A stretch of DNA of 49,655 nt from Basidiobolus ranarum (taxonomy: Eukaryota; Basidiobolomycota; Basidiobolomycetes; Basidiobolales), in contig JASJQH010000019.1 in NCBI GenBank assembly GCA_040143965.1, forward strand, positions 1-49,655, read 5' to 3'. Each line of letters begins with the position of its first letter. Within the stretch, counting starts at the first letter, position 1. Under the pieces are notes generated by a model. It worked only from the letters and a program-made list of their open reading frames with translations, made no database searches and was not told the DNA's origin. Below are positions 11,787-24,943 of this stretch, in pieces. The position numbers and the translations under genes were made by a program.

Positions 11787-12036
11787 CTAAACAACTGGGT
11801 CACCCTATCTACAGAATACTCCTATACCTTGTGTAATACTAAAATATCCGCTACTTCTACACTATATCCCTTCAATAAAAGTATTTGTTTTAAGATTAAC
11901 TTGGCTTGGCTTTTGAAGGGAACTAAATAGGTTTATTATAGAGAAAAGGTAGAGCAAATGAGGTTAGTGCCGGGCAGTAAACAAAAATATATGAACAAAT
12001 GGCTATGGGTAAGATGCTTTTAACAAAAATACTAGT

Positions 12037-15000
12037 CTATTCATCGAACTCGATCAGGTCGTTTTCAATTAGTTTTTCAATAAATGGCATGTCTGGCTCA
12101 TTTAGTGAGTATGTATCTTGATAAACATGCAGGCTGACATACTTTACGAAAAAGCTTAGTTCACTTGCTTTGGTGATCTTTCTCATGCACAACATTGGTT
12201 TTTTGCTCTGGGAATTTTTGGAAGTTAACTCGGTGACTTGGGTTAATTCCTATAATATAGAGATTGGAATAAATAATTGTGTCTATTCATTGTGTGCTTT
12301 TTGGCCTACCTTAGCGGCGGTTTCTATAGAGTTATCTGAGATTTTGGGATCTATCTTTTCTAACAATCCATATGAGGCGGCCGAAACCTTCGATACATCT
12401 ACACCATCAGTGATGAAAATCCATTGATGTCTGTATAGAACGCGATTGTTAATGAACTCTATTTGTTTTATCAAATACGGGTTATTTTACAATCAAAAAG
12501 AAACTTACATTTGAAAGTCGTCAGTGCCGAGAGTAAAAACTAGATCTAAAAATTTGCATGCGGCTAACATCAGGTCACATTGCAACGAATTCTCCACCCC
12601 TTTTTGGCGGAACATTTCGAATAAACGGATCTGTGTGGACCGTAAGGCGTAAGAATCAAACAATGGTTAAGCTCGGGTCCTTTACGGCTACTTACCAATT
12701 CAGTCAGCAATACGGGCCAAAAGTTTGTAAGATGGCGGTGCGAGATTCTAACGAGGAGCACTCGTAAACATAAATATATCTAGGTAATCACAATAACATG
12801 GGTTTTCAGGTCAATTAAGGAAGCCGATAGGTTTTTTTTCGGAATGTGAAATGTACCTCTACGTGGACCAACTCCTCAACATTTGATTTTACCAACTCTA
12901 CTAGTTTCTCTTGAATAGTTGGAAGTATAGCAAGATATTGGTCATGCGTGCCAGAAAATATGATAAATGAGAGACGACGGAGCATTTGCACTCTATTCAA
13001 CATCTCCTGTTCTTTGCTGCTGAATAACGCGGAGGGAGATGCGGTAATTTTACCTATCATGTTAAAGTATGAGTAACCCGAACTAACATCCGTCTAACTG
13101 TTATATCATGTGTACCCAAAACTTCGGCGAAGCGTTCTTTTTCGTAAGAAATTACTGATTGTATCACTTTGCTCCATTTATGAGAAAGTTCAGGATGCAA
13201 CGGGAAGAATTGCATGTCCATAAAGTAATCCCACACTTCTTTTCGCCAGATTTTGTATGTAAATGGTATTCTGTTGGCAGCTAAAATGATATCAAGCACG
13301 GGCTCCATGTAGTGACCACAGCTACAAGAGACATTTAAGCATTAGATGGAAATCTGAAGTCATTCATGGTACTATGTTACCTAGTGGGGTTCTTGAGTAT
13401 CGGTGAAATGATGTAATAAACTAGATTAGAAAAGATGGTGGTAATTCTATCCTGTTCGTGGAGAATACTGTTAAGATTGGGCAAAACGAAAGTCGCAATA
13501 TACTCCATGATCTAGGTAGATTAAGGTGAGTGAAGTGATGGTATTGACAGCAATGAGAAAGAATACATTTTGGAATATCCGAATCTCTTTCTCCTTTAAA
13601 TACTGTTCAGTCTCTTCTGGAATCTTGTCGCTTAAATCTCTGGAGAATTTTTTCTGAAGTATTTGAACTAGGAAAGAGTTTAGCTAGAGAACGAAGTAGT
13701 GCTAAGCCGAGGTTTACATACGTTGATATTGATCTATCAATTCATCAGACTCTCGAGTGGATTTTCGAGACCACATTCCTAGACTAAACAACTTGCCAAC
13801 CAGCAAAATAGCGTAATCAAGAATGCGCTGGTATACATCCTGCCCGAATATTTGTTGGTTATTTATGGGAAACTGCCAAAAAAATAGAAGTGTTATTTAC
13901 TCGAGCCTCACGGTGAACCTTGCGCTCCGAGATGTCAGAAGGAGAGAGTTTCAAGTACACAGTAGTCAGCAATCTACGATACCAAAGTAGGTGATTATTT
14001 CTTAGTAACCAGCAGAAGGAAATTGAGATTACCTTAGGATGTAGGGGAATACATATTTGTGTCCAGATGCATTGTGAAAGTACTCTCTAGCAAACCGAAT
14101 ACAATAATTCCAAATGTCGGCAGATGAGTCGGTATCCAATTCAATTTGACAATAGAACTCCAGATATTTAAGAATAGCCAGACCGTTTAGTTCCGAAAAG
14201 TCCGTGGGCTTCTTTCCCTTCTGCGACATTGCTGCTCGCTTTCTAATACTCTCCAATAACGTGGGGATAACAAAGTCAGGCCTGGCCTTTGGTACAGATC
14301 GAAAGAGCTCAATGCTAGTATTGTCAACAAGAACAGTCTTTTCCTGTCAGAAATAAGCCGGGTATCGTTAGATGCTAATCCACTTCATACAGGAATGAAT
14401 ATAAAGACGAGATATAAAACCAACCTCAGCTGTAATCACAGAAAGATTGTTCAGAATCCATATTGCGACGAAAGCTTCAGATACTTCGATTGGTTGAATG
14501 GTATACAGCCGAATGAGAAACGTTCTTAGGCAGTTGCAAATCTTATTTTTCTGTGTATCCACCATCGACTCAAGTCTCCCACTGCTTTCGCCGTCCTTAT
14601 GTAGATAATTCTGACGGACGACCAACCAAGTACTATACAATATGTCATGGATATTGAAAAACTTCTGAAGTATAACCTCGCGCAACTAAAAAGCTTATTT
14701 CGTTAGAATTCACCTGGCTTTTACTAGTAAATTAGCCACATGAATGGGATGTAGAACTGGGTTACCTTATGCTTGGAATTTGAAGTAGTATTGTTACTAA
14801 ATTGGTACGGCGAATCCCAAAATTCAATATACGGCTCTCTATTTTTCGATTTGTACAACCTCTCCCAAGCCACAGATCCATTTAGCGCGTAAATTGTAAT
14901 CTTATCAAGCCCTTCTAAAAGCCCAGTAATTTGCTCACTGTACGAATACCCCTCCGATGGACGGTTGATTTCGCTTGATGGCTTCGATCCCTGGATATCA

Positions 15001-18000
15001 GTAATGATGATGGTGATCTGGGAACAGATACAGTTTACCAGTGCATCGACAATTTGGTCTGAGGACTGGTCGATGGAGGGCAATGTGACCACGATAAAGT
15101 GAAGCCAATCGTAGATGATACTTGAATCAGAAAGTGTAGAAATAGCTTTCACCATTACATTGATGAACGTAGAGAGCGGATCAAGAGATGTACGGTCAAC
15201 CGTCTTGGGAGTATCCGATAAATGATGTGCAAAACCACTAGGCTCTACAAAATCATCAAAATAATCGTCATCCGTTTCGGTTCGCACAGGTGGTGCGTGA
15301 GAAATCGATGGCATGGCTGTGGGCTTTTTAGCAGATTCTCGGGATAAAGGGGCTAGGTTTAGAGTGATGTAAAGCAGCGGTAGTAAGCAAGCTTGAAGTT
15401 CGGAATTCCTTTTGTCAATGGCGTACAAAAGTTTTCCAAATAGAGTGTCGCGAATAGTACAGACAAGGTTTGCATCTTTCTCACTTGCATGACTGACGAA
15501 AAGAAACAGATTATCTGTACAAGCACGCTGGATATCATAGTTGAGATGATGCACATGCTCGGGGTATTCCGAAGAAAATTCACTTTGTAAAAAGCGAAGT
15601 GAAGAGTCCACAACGACTTGTAGGTATGAGGTATGCTTGGAATTCTCTTTTGCATCAATCAGCCCCTTCGAACGCTCGATGAGAGTTTCATTTTGGATTT
15701 CAGTATTTCTAAGAACTCTTAAGAAAGCGGATCCGCCTAATTTCCATAGCATTTTTATGCAATGGAATCCATATGCAACTTGTGCTTCGTCAAAGCGACC
15801 TCTATATTGGTAAAATTGGAAGGTATGATGTTCACTGGGCTGATCGTAGGAACTCCAAGATAAATATGGATCAAGTAAAACCATAGTCAGAATTTCTAAA
15901 AAACTGTTTTGGAAGTGGTCAGATTGTTAGGAAACATGACCAGAGAATTGAGATTGCTTTATCTTCGGTACCTTTGATGAAGTTCTTGATGTGCAAACAC
16001 ATGTGAGCGAATCCAACTCTGGGCAACCCGAGAAATCCTAGGCTCATCGTCTTGAAGAGATCCTAACACTATCAGAAGAGAGCGTGCAAGAACGAAATGA
16101 GACTCTTTGTGATTTACTAAAGCATCAGCAGAAGGAATATGATGTGAGTGGATGATATTTGTACGTTTCATACAATAATAAACTTTACATGAATGGCTCC
16201 AGAATACACTGAAGATCTCAAAAGCCTTAATACGAAGCTCAATGGGTTGAGGAGTCAACAACTTGGTAACAGCATTTGGCAGACAATGTTCACTGGATAG
16301 GCGGTGCGACATCCAGATGAGTTCCACAATTCGTTCGTGTTGCCAAACGTGATCCGGAGTAAGGAACTCCCAAAGCTAATTAAGGAAGAAATTAATGCGG
16401 ATTTTCTTTAGATGAACAGAACTCCAAGAAGACTCACTTCATTAACAAGTCGCTCCAAAAACATGTCTTTTTGAACTTCGGCTTCATTTGTGAATCTACT
16501 ATCTTTGACTACTTTATACAAATAAGTGAAAACGGTATCCAATAGTAGAAGATCCTGAGCCTGAACATGTAATGGTTTAGTAAGAGCAAAGTATCAACCA
16601 TAAATAACGAATGTATTTGGAATGTACCTGAAGACAAAAGGTTTTGATCTTTTGTAAATGCTCGATGAAAATATGATCCACAACAGAACTCTTGGTGGAT
16701 TTTTCCGATGAATCAATGTCCATACCGTTGATAATAGTCAGACTCAGGGTTGAGAGTTCCTTTAACAAAGGAGCAAATTGTTGTGGCACACCAAGCGGAT
16801 TGTCTCCATCTTCATTAGATTGACGAAGTTGTAGACAGATTTCCAGACCAGAGGTGTACGAATGGTGTATGTAATCCAAAGCTATACTAGCTAATTCTGA
16901 GCCTCCGATCGCTTCGAGATCATCCTCATTACGACCCTCATGGTATAGTTTTTCCGCGAATGCAACAACATCATCGTTGATTTTAAGAGAACTCCTAGTT
17001 GAGACGAGAGGAGATTTCGATTGTTTTTTGTCTTCTCCTTCCCCATCCACTACGTCGCCACTTGATAAGCCACCGTTAAAAGCCACTTCGCTAAATTGGT
17101 CAGGAGACATATTCTTCACAAGTGATAAACAAGCCTCTAGAATAGCTCGCATACGAGGGAGACGTTCAAGATATTTCTCCGAACTTTGACTGTCCTGTTG
17201 AAGATAAATCAATAAATAAAATTCAGGCTCTCGACATCAAGAATGGCTGGCTACCTTGAGACTGTGCAAAAGAAGCGAAAGGAAAAGTGGAAAATGTATA
17301 CGCAAAGTTTCAGCATCGCCGAATGACACATAGTTCACAACAAAATCAATCAAATTTAAAATCTAGAGGCTCATTAGTTCGGAGTGGCTGGCAAAATAAA
17401 ATAGAAAAATACGAACCGAGTTGGTGCTCATGTCGCTGGTCATTGATGTGTACAGCGTTGACCAGAGCAATCGAGGCTCGACCATACTTATGAACATGTT
17501 GGCTGTTTGGTAGAGCTAAACTGCACGTTAGTACCAGACCGAAAGCATCATTAACATATACTCTACCTCAGACTCGTGATGCCCGCCATCGTAGTGCTTT
17601 TTCAAGGAAGATAGTATATCTATTAACAAATCGCGAACAATTGGATAGCCAATCTCCCATTTGTCCATCAGAGATATCAATATCTTGTAGGGACGTTGTA
17701 AATCGATTACATTTGCGCTTTCCAAGAAGAACATCTCCTATAAAAACATTTAGTACAAGCCTACTGCCACTAGCTATGATACATACCCTCATGGCAGAAA
17801 GTAGTGTTTTCTTCGTGTATGCTTCAAAGTATTCCTGTTGTTGCTTTTGCTCTCCAGGTCCTAATGAGAAATAAATTTCAGAGGTATATCTCACATGAGA
17901 ATGCTCAGCTCCTCCCTTACCTAGCAGCCATGAATATAGTCTTCGATTTAAAGACATGTCCTTTCGCAGTACGACACCAATCGCGTGGGACATTAGAATC

Positions 18001-19194
18001 TTCAAATTCTCTTCCTCAAATATCCTAAAATTTCATTGTGAATAAGCTGATCCCCATGACAGTTATGTAGGCGTGATATTTACTGAGATTGTAAAGGAAA
18101 TCCATTAACTAGAACTTCAAGAATTCCTCTTTGAACTAGAATATCTTTATCATCTAAGGTAGCGGACAAAGCCCGTACCATCAGACCGGTGTCGCTTCCA
18201 AGTAAGAATGCGACGTCTATCTCGATTGTAACGAAAAAGCCTCGTTAGCGCAATCGTTGATTTGTGAAGTTTTAAATGGACTATGATACCTTCTAACGAT
18301 ACGATTTTTGGCATTCTTTGAGATAAGAAATTAATGGCGCACCATCTCAACGGAGGAGCAGAAATCAAGCATAGCCACATAGCTTGGTAGAACGATGCAG
18401 GCCCAACTACATTATTCAATTTATCCAACAAAGCCACGACCTGGAACGAATGTTTAAACACGGATTCATCAGTAGAGTCTAAAGAACAACGTTGACTACC
18501 TTTTCAAACAATTCTGTGCGTTCTTCTTCCAATCCAGGAAGTAATGCTAATATGAAACTTTTCAAACAAGGGCTGAGACTTTTCCCCAAGGGTAAATAAT
18601 GCTTTTCGAAAATTTTAAGCAGTTGCGTCTGCAGAATGAGAATTGTTTCAAATGGTTAAGTATACACCCTCAAAGTACATTTCTTTCAAATAAACAAACC
18701 TTGACAGAAGTAGAGGCATTCTGCAAGAATGGGAATAAACCATATGAATACAAGTGTAAATCCTCTTCGAGTTGACCACCCTATGGAAAGGATTTGAAAC
18801 ATTAATTGAGTGAACCTGCAATCACATCAAGAGGAGATGGAATACATACTCCGATGCTTTGAAAAATGTACTCATAGACTTCTAGTGTTTTCTGATGAAC
18901 GCCAGCTGGAAGCGCAGGGTTGAGGCATTGCGCAAGACGCTTTGCTACCACAAGCTTGTGAGGAACAAAGGCGTATTGTGGATATGCTTGGAATGACTTG
19001 AGTATCGGTTAGTTCTTACATACTAGGCTAATCATCAGCTTGTTCTTTAACTGAAATCCATCACTTACTTTCAGAAGTCTTCCCAAAAAAGCTATTACGT
19101 CTGCCCATTCATTAACAGATTCAAATGAATTAAGAATTCTTTCTACAAGCAATATGTATTTGTGATATTTGGAGTCTAGTTGCTGTTGCTCCAT
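12037..19194 (-). CDS. DOP1: Dopey family protein Dop1 (endosome/Golgi trafficking)
   Basis: Large peripheral protein that works with Mon2 and the Neo1/ATP9A flippase in endosome-Golgi traffic. I traced 27 exons: 19069-19194, 18850-18996, 18700-18780, 18500-18628, 18290-18440, 18084-18216, 17787-18024, 17567-17737, 17417-17515, 17255-17362, 16628-17194, 16438-16560, 16189-16375, 15972-16116, 14766-15903, 14425-14685, 14033-14343, 13919-13973, 13722-13872, 13567-13667, 13381-13511, 13116-13321, 12857-13053, 12696-12779, 12509-12630, 12310-12430, 12037-12249. The sum is 5496 nt, 1831 aa, within the family range. The Dopey N-terminal domain starts at once (DSKYHKYILLVERILNSFES, then PHKLVVAKRLAQCLNPALP and HQKTLEVYEYIF). 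The conserved C-terminal part shows FVLPNLNSILHEQDRITT, MLRRLSFIIFSGTHDQYL and LCLRVLLVRISHRHLT. The densest intron load in the window. A few small exons (13919-13973, 13567-13667) are the least certain. Confidence 0.94.
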
Positions 19195-19675
19195 AGTGAC
19201 GAAACGCTAAATATGAAATGCTAAATACACCTATTCAATTGACCTCACACAATTCCAAGAGAACCACTATAATATAACACCAAGATATTGAAGTAAATCA
19301 AGTTACTCTAAATAGTACATATAATCAACAGGCTCCAATACTGAGGTTCCAATACTGAAATTCTCTACGTCACAGGTAGCCAGAGAGTGCATTAATTTAA
19401 TCCAATTTATGAGACCTAGAGTGTCTAACTATCCACAAATTCAATCAACCACTAATTAACATGTTTTAAAAATCATTCGTGATTGGTAGCTAATTGAATC
19501 ACAAAGCTGATGGACAGTTAAAAGTTTTGTTCATAAGGGAAGGGAAGTTCCCTCTCCTCCCTAGTTACTCCTTTAGGGCTCTTATTTCAATTACAGATTA
19601 TGTAAGTGTTCATCCATTTAGTGATCCATCCATCCGTTTCTCTGCTTACTAACGCAATTCCATTTACAATAGCAA
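19195..19675. promoter_or_regulatory. Divergent promoter of DOP1 and RPS2
   Basis: 481 bases between divergent starts. A CRE-like TACGTCA is at 19366-19372, just after two copies of TCCAATACTGA. A C/T-rich leader (about 19545-19580) precedes RPS2, as is common for ribosomal protein genes. No telo-box was seen here. Confidence 0.4.
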
Positions 19676-20512
19676 ATGGCTGATTCTGCACCGGCCGATA
19701 GTCGTGGACGCGGTGGTTTTGGACGTGGTCGTGGTGGACGTGGACGTGGCCGTCGTGGTGGTCGCAAGGATGAAGAAAAAGAATGGTTAGTGAAGCAATT
19801 TCTTATTATATGTCGTCATAGAGATTAGTACTAAATCGACATCTAAAGGGTTCCCGTTACCAAGCTTGGTCGTCTCGTAAAGGATGGAAAGATCAAGTCT
19901 ATTGAACAAATCTATCTTTTCTCCCTCCCTGTCAAGGAATACCAAATCATCGACTATTTCCTTCCCAGCCTCAAGGATGAAGTTATCAAGATTATGCCTG
20001 TACAAAAGCAAACTACTGCCGGTCAAAGAACCCGTTTCAAGGCCTTTGTTCTCATTGGTGATTCCAACGGTCATGTCGGACTTGGTGTCAAGTGCGCCAA
20101 GGAAGTCGCTACTGCTATCCGTGGTGGTATTATCCTCGCCAAGCTTAGCATCATTCCTGTCCGCAGAGGTTATTGGGGTTCTTCCCTCGGTATGCCTCAC
20201 ACCGTCCCTGCTAAGGTCACTGGTAAGTGTGGTTCTACCGTCACTCGTCTTGTTCCTGCTCCTCGTGGTACTGGTATCGTTGCTGCTCCTACCCCCAAGA
20301 AGGTCTTGCAATTGGCTGGTATCACCGATTGTTACACTACTGCCCGTGGTTCTACCCGTACTTTGGGTAACTTCGTCAAGGCTACATTCGCTGCTATTGG
20401 TAATACCTACACTTTCTTGACCCCCGATTTGTGGAATGAAACTCAGTTCTCCGTTGGTCCTTATCAAGAATTCTCTGACTACTTGAGCAAAGCTAACAAG
20501 GTCAAGTATTAA
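19676..20512 (+). CDS. RPS2: 40S ribosomal protein S2 (uS5)
   Basis: Structural protein of the small ribosomal subunit near the mRNA entry site. Two exons, 19676-19785 and 19849-20512, total 774 nt, 257 aa, the family's normal length. The N-terminus has the eukaryotic RGG-rich tail ([20 protein letters not shown]). The S5 double-stranded-RNA-binding-like domain follows ([20 protein letters not shown]) and then the C-terminal lobe ([21 protein letters not shown], ending with the EFSDYL region). Codon use is strongly biased toward C-ending codons, as expected for a highly expressed gene. AATAAA at 20555-20560 marks the likely 3' end. It converges with NOB1, which also acts on the 40S subunit. 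Confidence 0.98.
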
Positions 20513-20801
20513 GCTGAGCTTTTAGCTTTGGTTAATGTTGCTAATGGAATTCAAAATAAACAATTGAAACCCAATTACAAACTATATGAAACTGTGTCTA
20601 TCACCAACTCTAGTATTTGCTACATCTGTCAATATCGAGAGCTTCTTAGAATACCAATTGTTATAATATTTATTGCTTTTTTCTAGGACTAGATTTTAAT
20701 AATGTGTCAAAACTTGGTGCCTAATTGAGTAAATTACCATATAATATATCTAAAAGGAACATCATCTGTTTCAAAGAGTTTAGGCGCGTAGGTGTTTGAG
20801 A

Positions 20802-22387
20802 TTAATGTTTCTTTCTTCCGGTTCTTCTACGTGCTTGATTAGGATTCTTCTTACCATACCCGATAGTTGGCATACCATTACTATCGCGTCCTGCGCCAGA
20901 GATAAGCTTAGGAATGTAGTCAGGATCGAACACATCGATAGTGTCCTTCTTTCTGCTGAACTTCAGAGCCTTTTCATATTCACGTTGATCTTCTCTGAGA
21001 ATAATGTTGTTGGATTTTTTGCCGCTCTTAGGCAATGGTATGGAAAACTACATAACGATGGTTACGATGAGAATGAAACACTTTCAAAATGCGTACGAAT
21101 ACGATGCATACCTGTGTTCCACGGTTGTTATATTGAAAGTTCTTCTTTAAGTAATATCTAACATTTCCAAACTCATCTACACTGGTAGAGGTTCTCATGA
21201 GAGTACTATTACCACAGCTAGGGCAGAACTTCTTCTCCATGTTAGTAGTGACCCTATGGAAGATCAGTTAGCTCAAAAGACATGTGACATAGATTGAATC
21301 ATGTAGTAGTTACTTGAAACAGGCGTGGCAACGCAAGACCCAAGTTTTAATTCTCTTGATGAGAATACCATCGATTGAGATGAGTTTTAATCCTTGTTGT
21401 AATAGAACATTCTGCGCAAAACAAAGGGAGTCAAAATGTGATTTCATGGGTCTTTGAGAAGTAAAGTTTGTACTTACTTGCATGGCGAAATCAGTGGTGA
21501 TACAGGCAACCTTGATCGGTTCCTCGACAGTCTCTTCAGGCTTAATAAATCCAGCATCAGCACGCTTGAACTTGGCAATGTTATCAGGAGTGATCCAGCC
21601 TTCATCATCATCTTCTTCTTCTTCAACTGGTTGAGCCTCTGAGGCAGGAACCTCTGAAGCCTCATTGAGGTCAACCTTCTCCGTCAATTCTGATAATTCA
21701 GCATCAATATTTTCATCTTCAACAGCTTGACTTACGTCTTCAGAATTTTCTTCGGTTTCTATGACAAAAACTAAGTATTCTGGCAATAATTGATAGCTTA
21801 CTAAGTATTAATACCATTGGTTTCTGTAGGTTCCTCAGCTTCTGGTGATTCCTCTTCAGGCTTGGGAGTATAAATCTTGCCTTTTTGAGTCTCTGCCTGT
21901 TTGGATAAAAATTGCGGTCAGAATGTGTTCACAGAAAAATATCCAGATGATATAACATACTCTAACAGGTTCGGTTCTCAAATGTTCAACACCAACTTCT
22001 TCCTTTTCAAACATATAAGCGAGAGCCAAAACTTTAAGATCTACCGCAGACAAAGTGGCATAATCACCAGTCTTTCTGGAAAAGGATGCAACTAAGAGAG
22101 AGGAGAAAACATCAATAAATGATAACCACTAGCAAACTCTAATATGGCCATTACTAACCCGCATGAAGGGCTTCATCTGATGGAATTCTAACTTTAAGGT
22201 CAAAAGGAAGCTGTGCGAGTAATAGACGGGATTGTTTATCTCTGATTTCAGCGAAAACTTCGGGAATGGTATAGAAATGATCGGCAAGGTGACGAATCTT
22301 GGCCCCCTTGAGGATTGGACCGGAATCGACAATCAGATAGTTCACTTTTTGTGGCTCTTGAGGGAGTTCGTTGTTTGAAAAACTCAT
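20802..22387 (-). CDS. NOB1: rRNA endonuclease Nob1 (20S pre-rRNA D-site cleavage)
   Basis: Endonuclease that makes the 3' end of 18S rRNA in pre-40S particles. Seven exons: 22159-22387, 21961-22091, 21815-21896, 21478-21758, 21314-21411, 21112-21253, 20802-21047; total 1209 nt, 402 aa, similar to human NOB1. The start used is the first true ATG (MSFSNNELPQEP); the codon 15 bases further upstream is not ATG. The PIN domain shows LIVDSGPIL (D21), FAEIRDKQSR and LSAVDLKVLALA, the expected acidic active-site residues. An acidic linker (residues ~135-215) precedes the zinc ribbon with C269, C272, C285 and C288 (RCHAC ... CPSC). The C-terminal basic tail reads SNNIILREDQREYEKALK and RRRTGRKK. All key residues are present. 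Confidence 0.97.
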
Positions 22388-22640
22388 ATTAATGAATATC
22401 AAGAAGACTAACTACTGGACTTCGAAATGATATTTACGATGATATTTCTTTTTTTTTACTTTTACGCTCAGCTATACAATTTGAAAAATTCCATCTGGAG
22501 ATGTGAGACCAAGTTTTTTTTATGAATATTGTAAAATTATCGAGTGTATAAAAAAGGAAATCAGATTCATCAAACACCATCAATTTCTCGGCAAAGTAAG
22601 TATTTATTATGCGAATGTGAGAAGATGACCAAGGTAATAT

Positions 22641-23775
22641 TTAATGTTCGACTACATGGAATTTGCCATGTCTGTCAATCACTGGGAAGCTAACTTTTAC
22701 TAAATCCTCGCCAGAATTGGAGCTCAATCCGGCGGTAATGACTTCACCAGCTTTAATAGGTCCAACACCACTAGGAGTTCCGGTGAGAATAACATCCCCG
22801 GGCTCAAGCTTCATGATGGTTGAGACGTGCTCGATCAGTTTGGGAATACTGAATCAAGATTAATAAATTGATGAATGGAAGCAACGAATAAAGAATTGAA
22901 CAAATTAATACCTGAAGATCATATCCTTAGTGTTACCGACTTGTCTTTGTTCGTTATTAACCTATATCAACATAATATTAGCCTCGTCTTGGCAAATACT
23001 ACTTCTGTACAGGTCAGTTACCTTCAACCACAAGTTCACGTTTCCGGAATCGGGAATCTTGTTTTTGGCGATAAAGTCACTTCGAATGTGATATTAGTTA
23101 CGAGTTAGCTCTGAAGCGGCATTTATGTAGCTTGTATTTACCTGATAGGTGTGAAAGTATCGAAACCTTTGGCAGTACTCCAAGGAAGTCCCTTCTTCTT
23201 GGCATGCTCCTAAAATAATGCTGCAATTAAAAAACTACTCAGGATGGTTCATTTGGTATAATTCAATTTACCTGAAGGTTGCGGGCGGTTAAATCAATAC
23301 CCAAAGCGTATCCTGTAAAACCATTAACTTTGAGAACATTCCGATAATTGCTTATAAAAGGACATTTTACCAGCAATATAATGGTCGGCGTGGGTTGCTT
23401 CAATATCACGTCCTTCTTTTCCAATAACTACAGCTAGTTCGACTAATAATCGATTAACACATGTTAAGTAAAACTAAGATACGAAGAAAGTGCATAAAAA
23501 TATAGGTATTGAAATGTTACCTTCATGATGAACAGTACATCCTTTGGGGATTTCGATAGATCCAGGTTGTACCAAATATGAAGAAGTAGGCTTTAAGAAA
23601 AAGAAAGGATGAGAAGGAACTTGATTTCCCAGTTCTTTGGCGTGCTCGCTATACAGAAGTAAAAAAGTGTTATTGATATCTCTTTCAGCTAGACCAGTAT
23701 CCAAATACTAAAAGCTCACCTATAGTTTCTTCCAATAGCTACAATCTTTTTACCGATGCTTGCGAATTGACGCAT
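22641..23775 (-). CDS. FAHD1: Fumarylacetoacetate hydrolase-domain acylpyruvase (FAHD1-like)
   Basis: Metal-dependent hydrolase of acylpyruvates with oxaloacetate decarboxylase activity in the FAHD1 family, usually mitochondrial. Eight short exons: 23720-23775, 23521-23648, 23371-23442, 23272-23312, 23142-23209, 23022-23079, 22912-22961, 22641-22848; total 681 nt, 226 aa, as in the family. [14 protein letters not shown] near the N-terminus, [11 protein letters not shown], the metal-ligand set E61 and E63 ([11 protein letters not shown]) and D92 ([12 protein letters not shown]), then NDISVR-equivalent [21 protein letters not shown] and [14 protein letters not shown] are all visible. The catalytic histidine loop near residue 21 (SEHAKEL) is intact. 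No strong presequence is evident. Function is well supported; the exact physiological substrate is inferred. Confidence 0.94.
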
Positions 23776-24943
23776 TCTAAGTGACCTGTTGTTTAGTTCA
23801 AATAAGAGTATGATAGCTTCCCTTTAAACTACATCTTTGACGTGAGAATTTCCTCAGTATGGGGATTCTCGAAATCATGACGTTTTAAAAAATCAATGGG
23901 GTTCCTACTGTATGGATGGCTTGGTTTTGTAACGTGACTTCCATTCAATGATTTGATATAGGGCCAAACCACATGCGCATATGTGTATATTAACGAGTAT
24001 TAGTGAATGTTTATTCAGAGTCTAGGCAGCTGGCGAGAGCTGAATATGAGAGATCTGACTCAGAATTACTATTTTTATTTTTAGCCATTTGTTTGATCTA
24101 TTCAAGAATAATTACTACTAGAACACTTTGGTTTCTTAACCCTCTCCCCTGATACTACCCCTATACTGCCTCTATCCTATCACTAACCCTACTGTACAAT
24201 ACGAATTAATTAGACAGTTGACATTGACCACCAAATCCTTCGACCAACGTTCCATCAAAAATTATCGACCTTCTATTGATGACACAGTGTTATTTACTTG
24301 TACAAGTATTGGAGAGATATATGCAAATTCCCACTGACAAAGAGTAACCAATTTCTTCGCGAAGTAAGCCAATAATAATGGAGAACTACATTACCTTCAA
24401 CTCTTAATGACGTTTCCGCTTACAGGTATTTCCTAAACTAGAGGTGCTTCACCAAGTTTCTTTAAAAGATCATGTTACTCGGTTGACTTTGTGTAAAGAT
24501 ATAAACTCGCTATGTTGCAGTTAATGTTCGAGAGAATATGCGTGTACTTGTATGTAGCGACAACATGGAGGAAGCACGGACACGGTTGTCACGTAACTCA
24601 TGGTAATTTCCTCGTCAAATATATACTTTCTGTTCATCAGTATGGATACAAATCAACTCTGGTGTGTTTTGTCCTACATGTGTTTAACTGTATGTTGCAC
24701 TTTGTATCATAGAGAGATATGATTAATTTTGACTGATTAAATACATGATTGGTTTTATATGTGTGGGGTGAGGGATATAAAAGCGGGTGGTCGATTAGAA
24801 ATTTTTTCATCTTCATCATTGTATTGTACTATACACGTTAGTTATCTATACTTTTTTAAAGAACCGAACTATATATTTTACAAACCAATTTCTTATTTTT
24901 CTAAACGCACACGCCAGTCCTCTATATTAATAGTTACTTCAAC
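23776..24943. promoter_or_regulatory. Intergenic region with HEM3 TATA box
   Basis: 1168 bases between the divergent FAHD1-like gene and HEM3. TATAAAAG at 24776-24783 lies about 160 bases before the HEM3 ATG, implying a leader of some 130 bases. No other gene, RNA or repeat could be supported. Confidence 0.45.
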
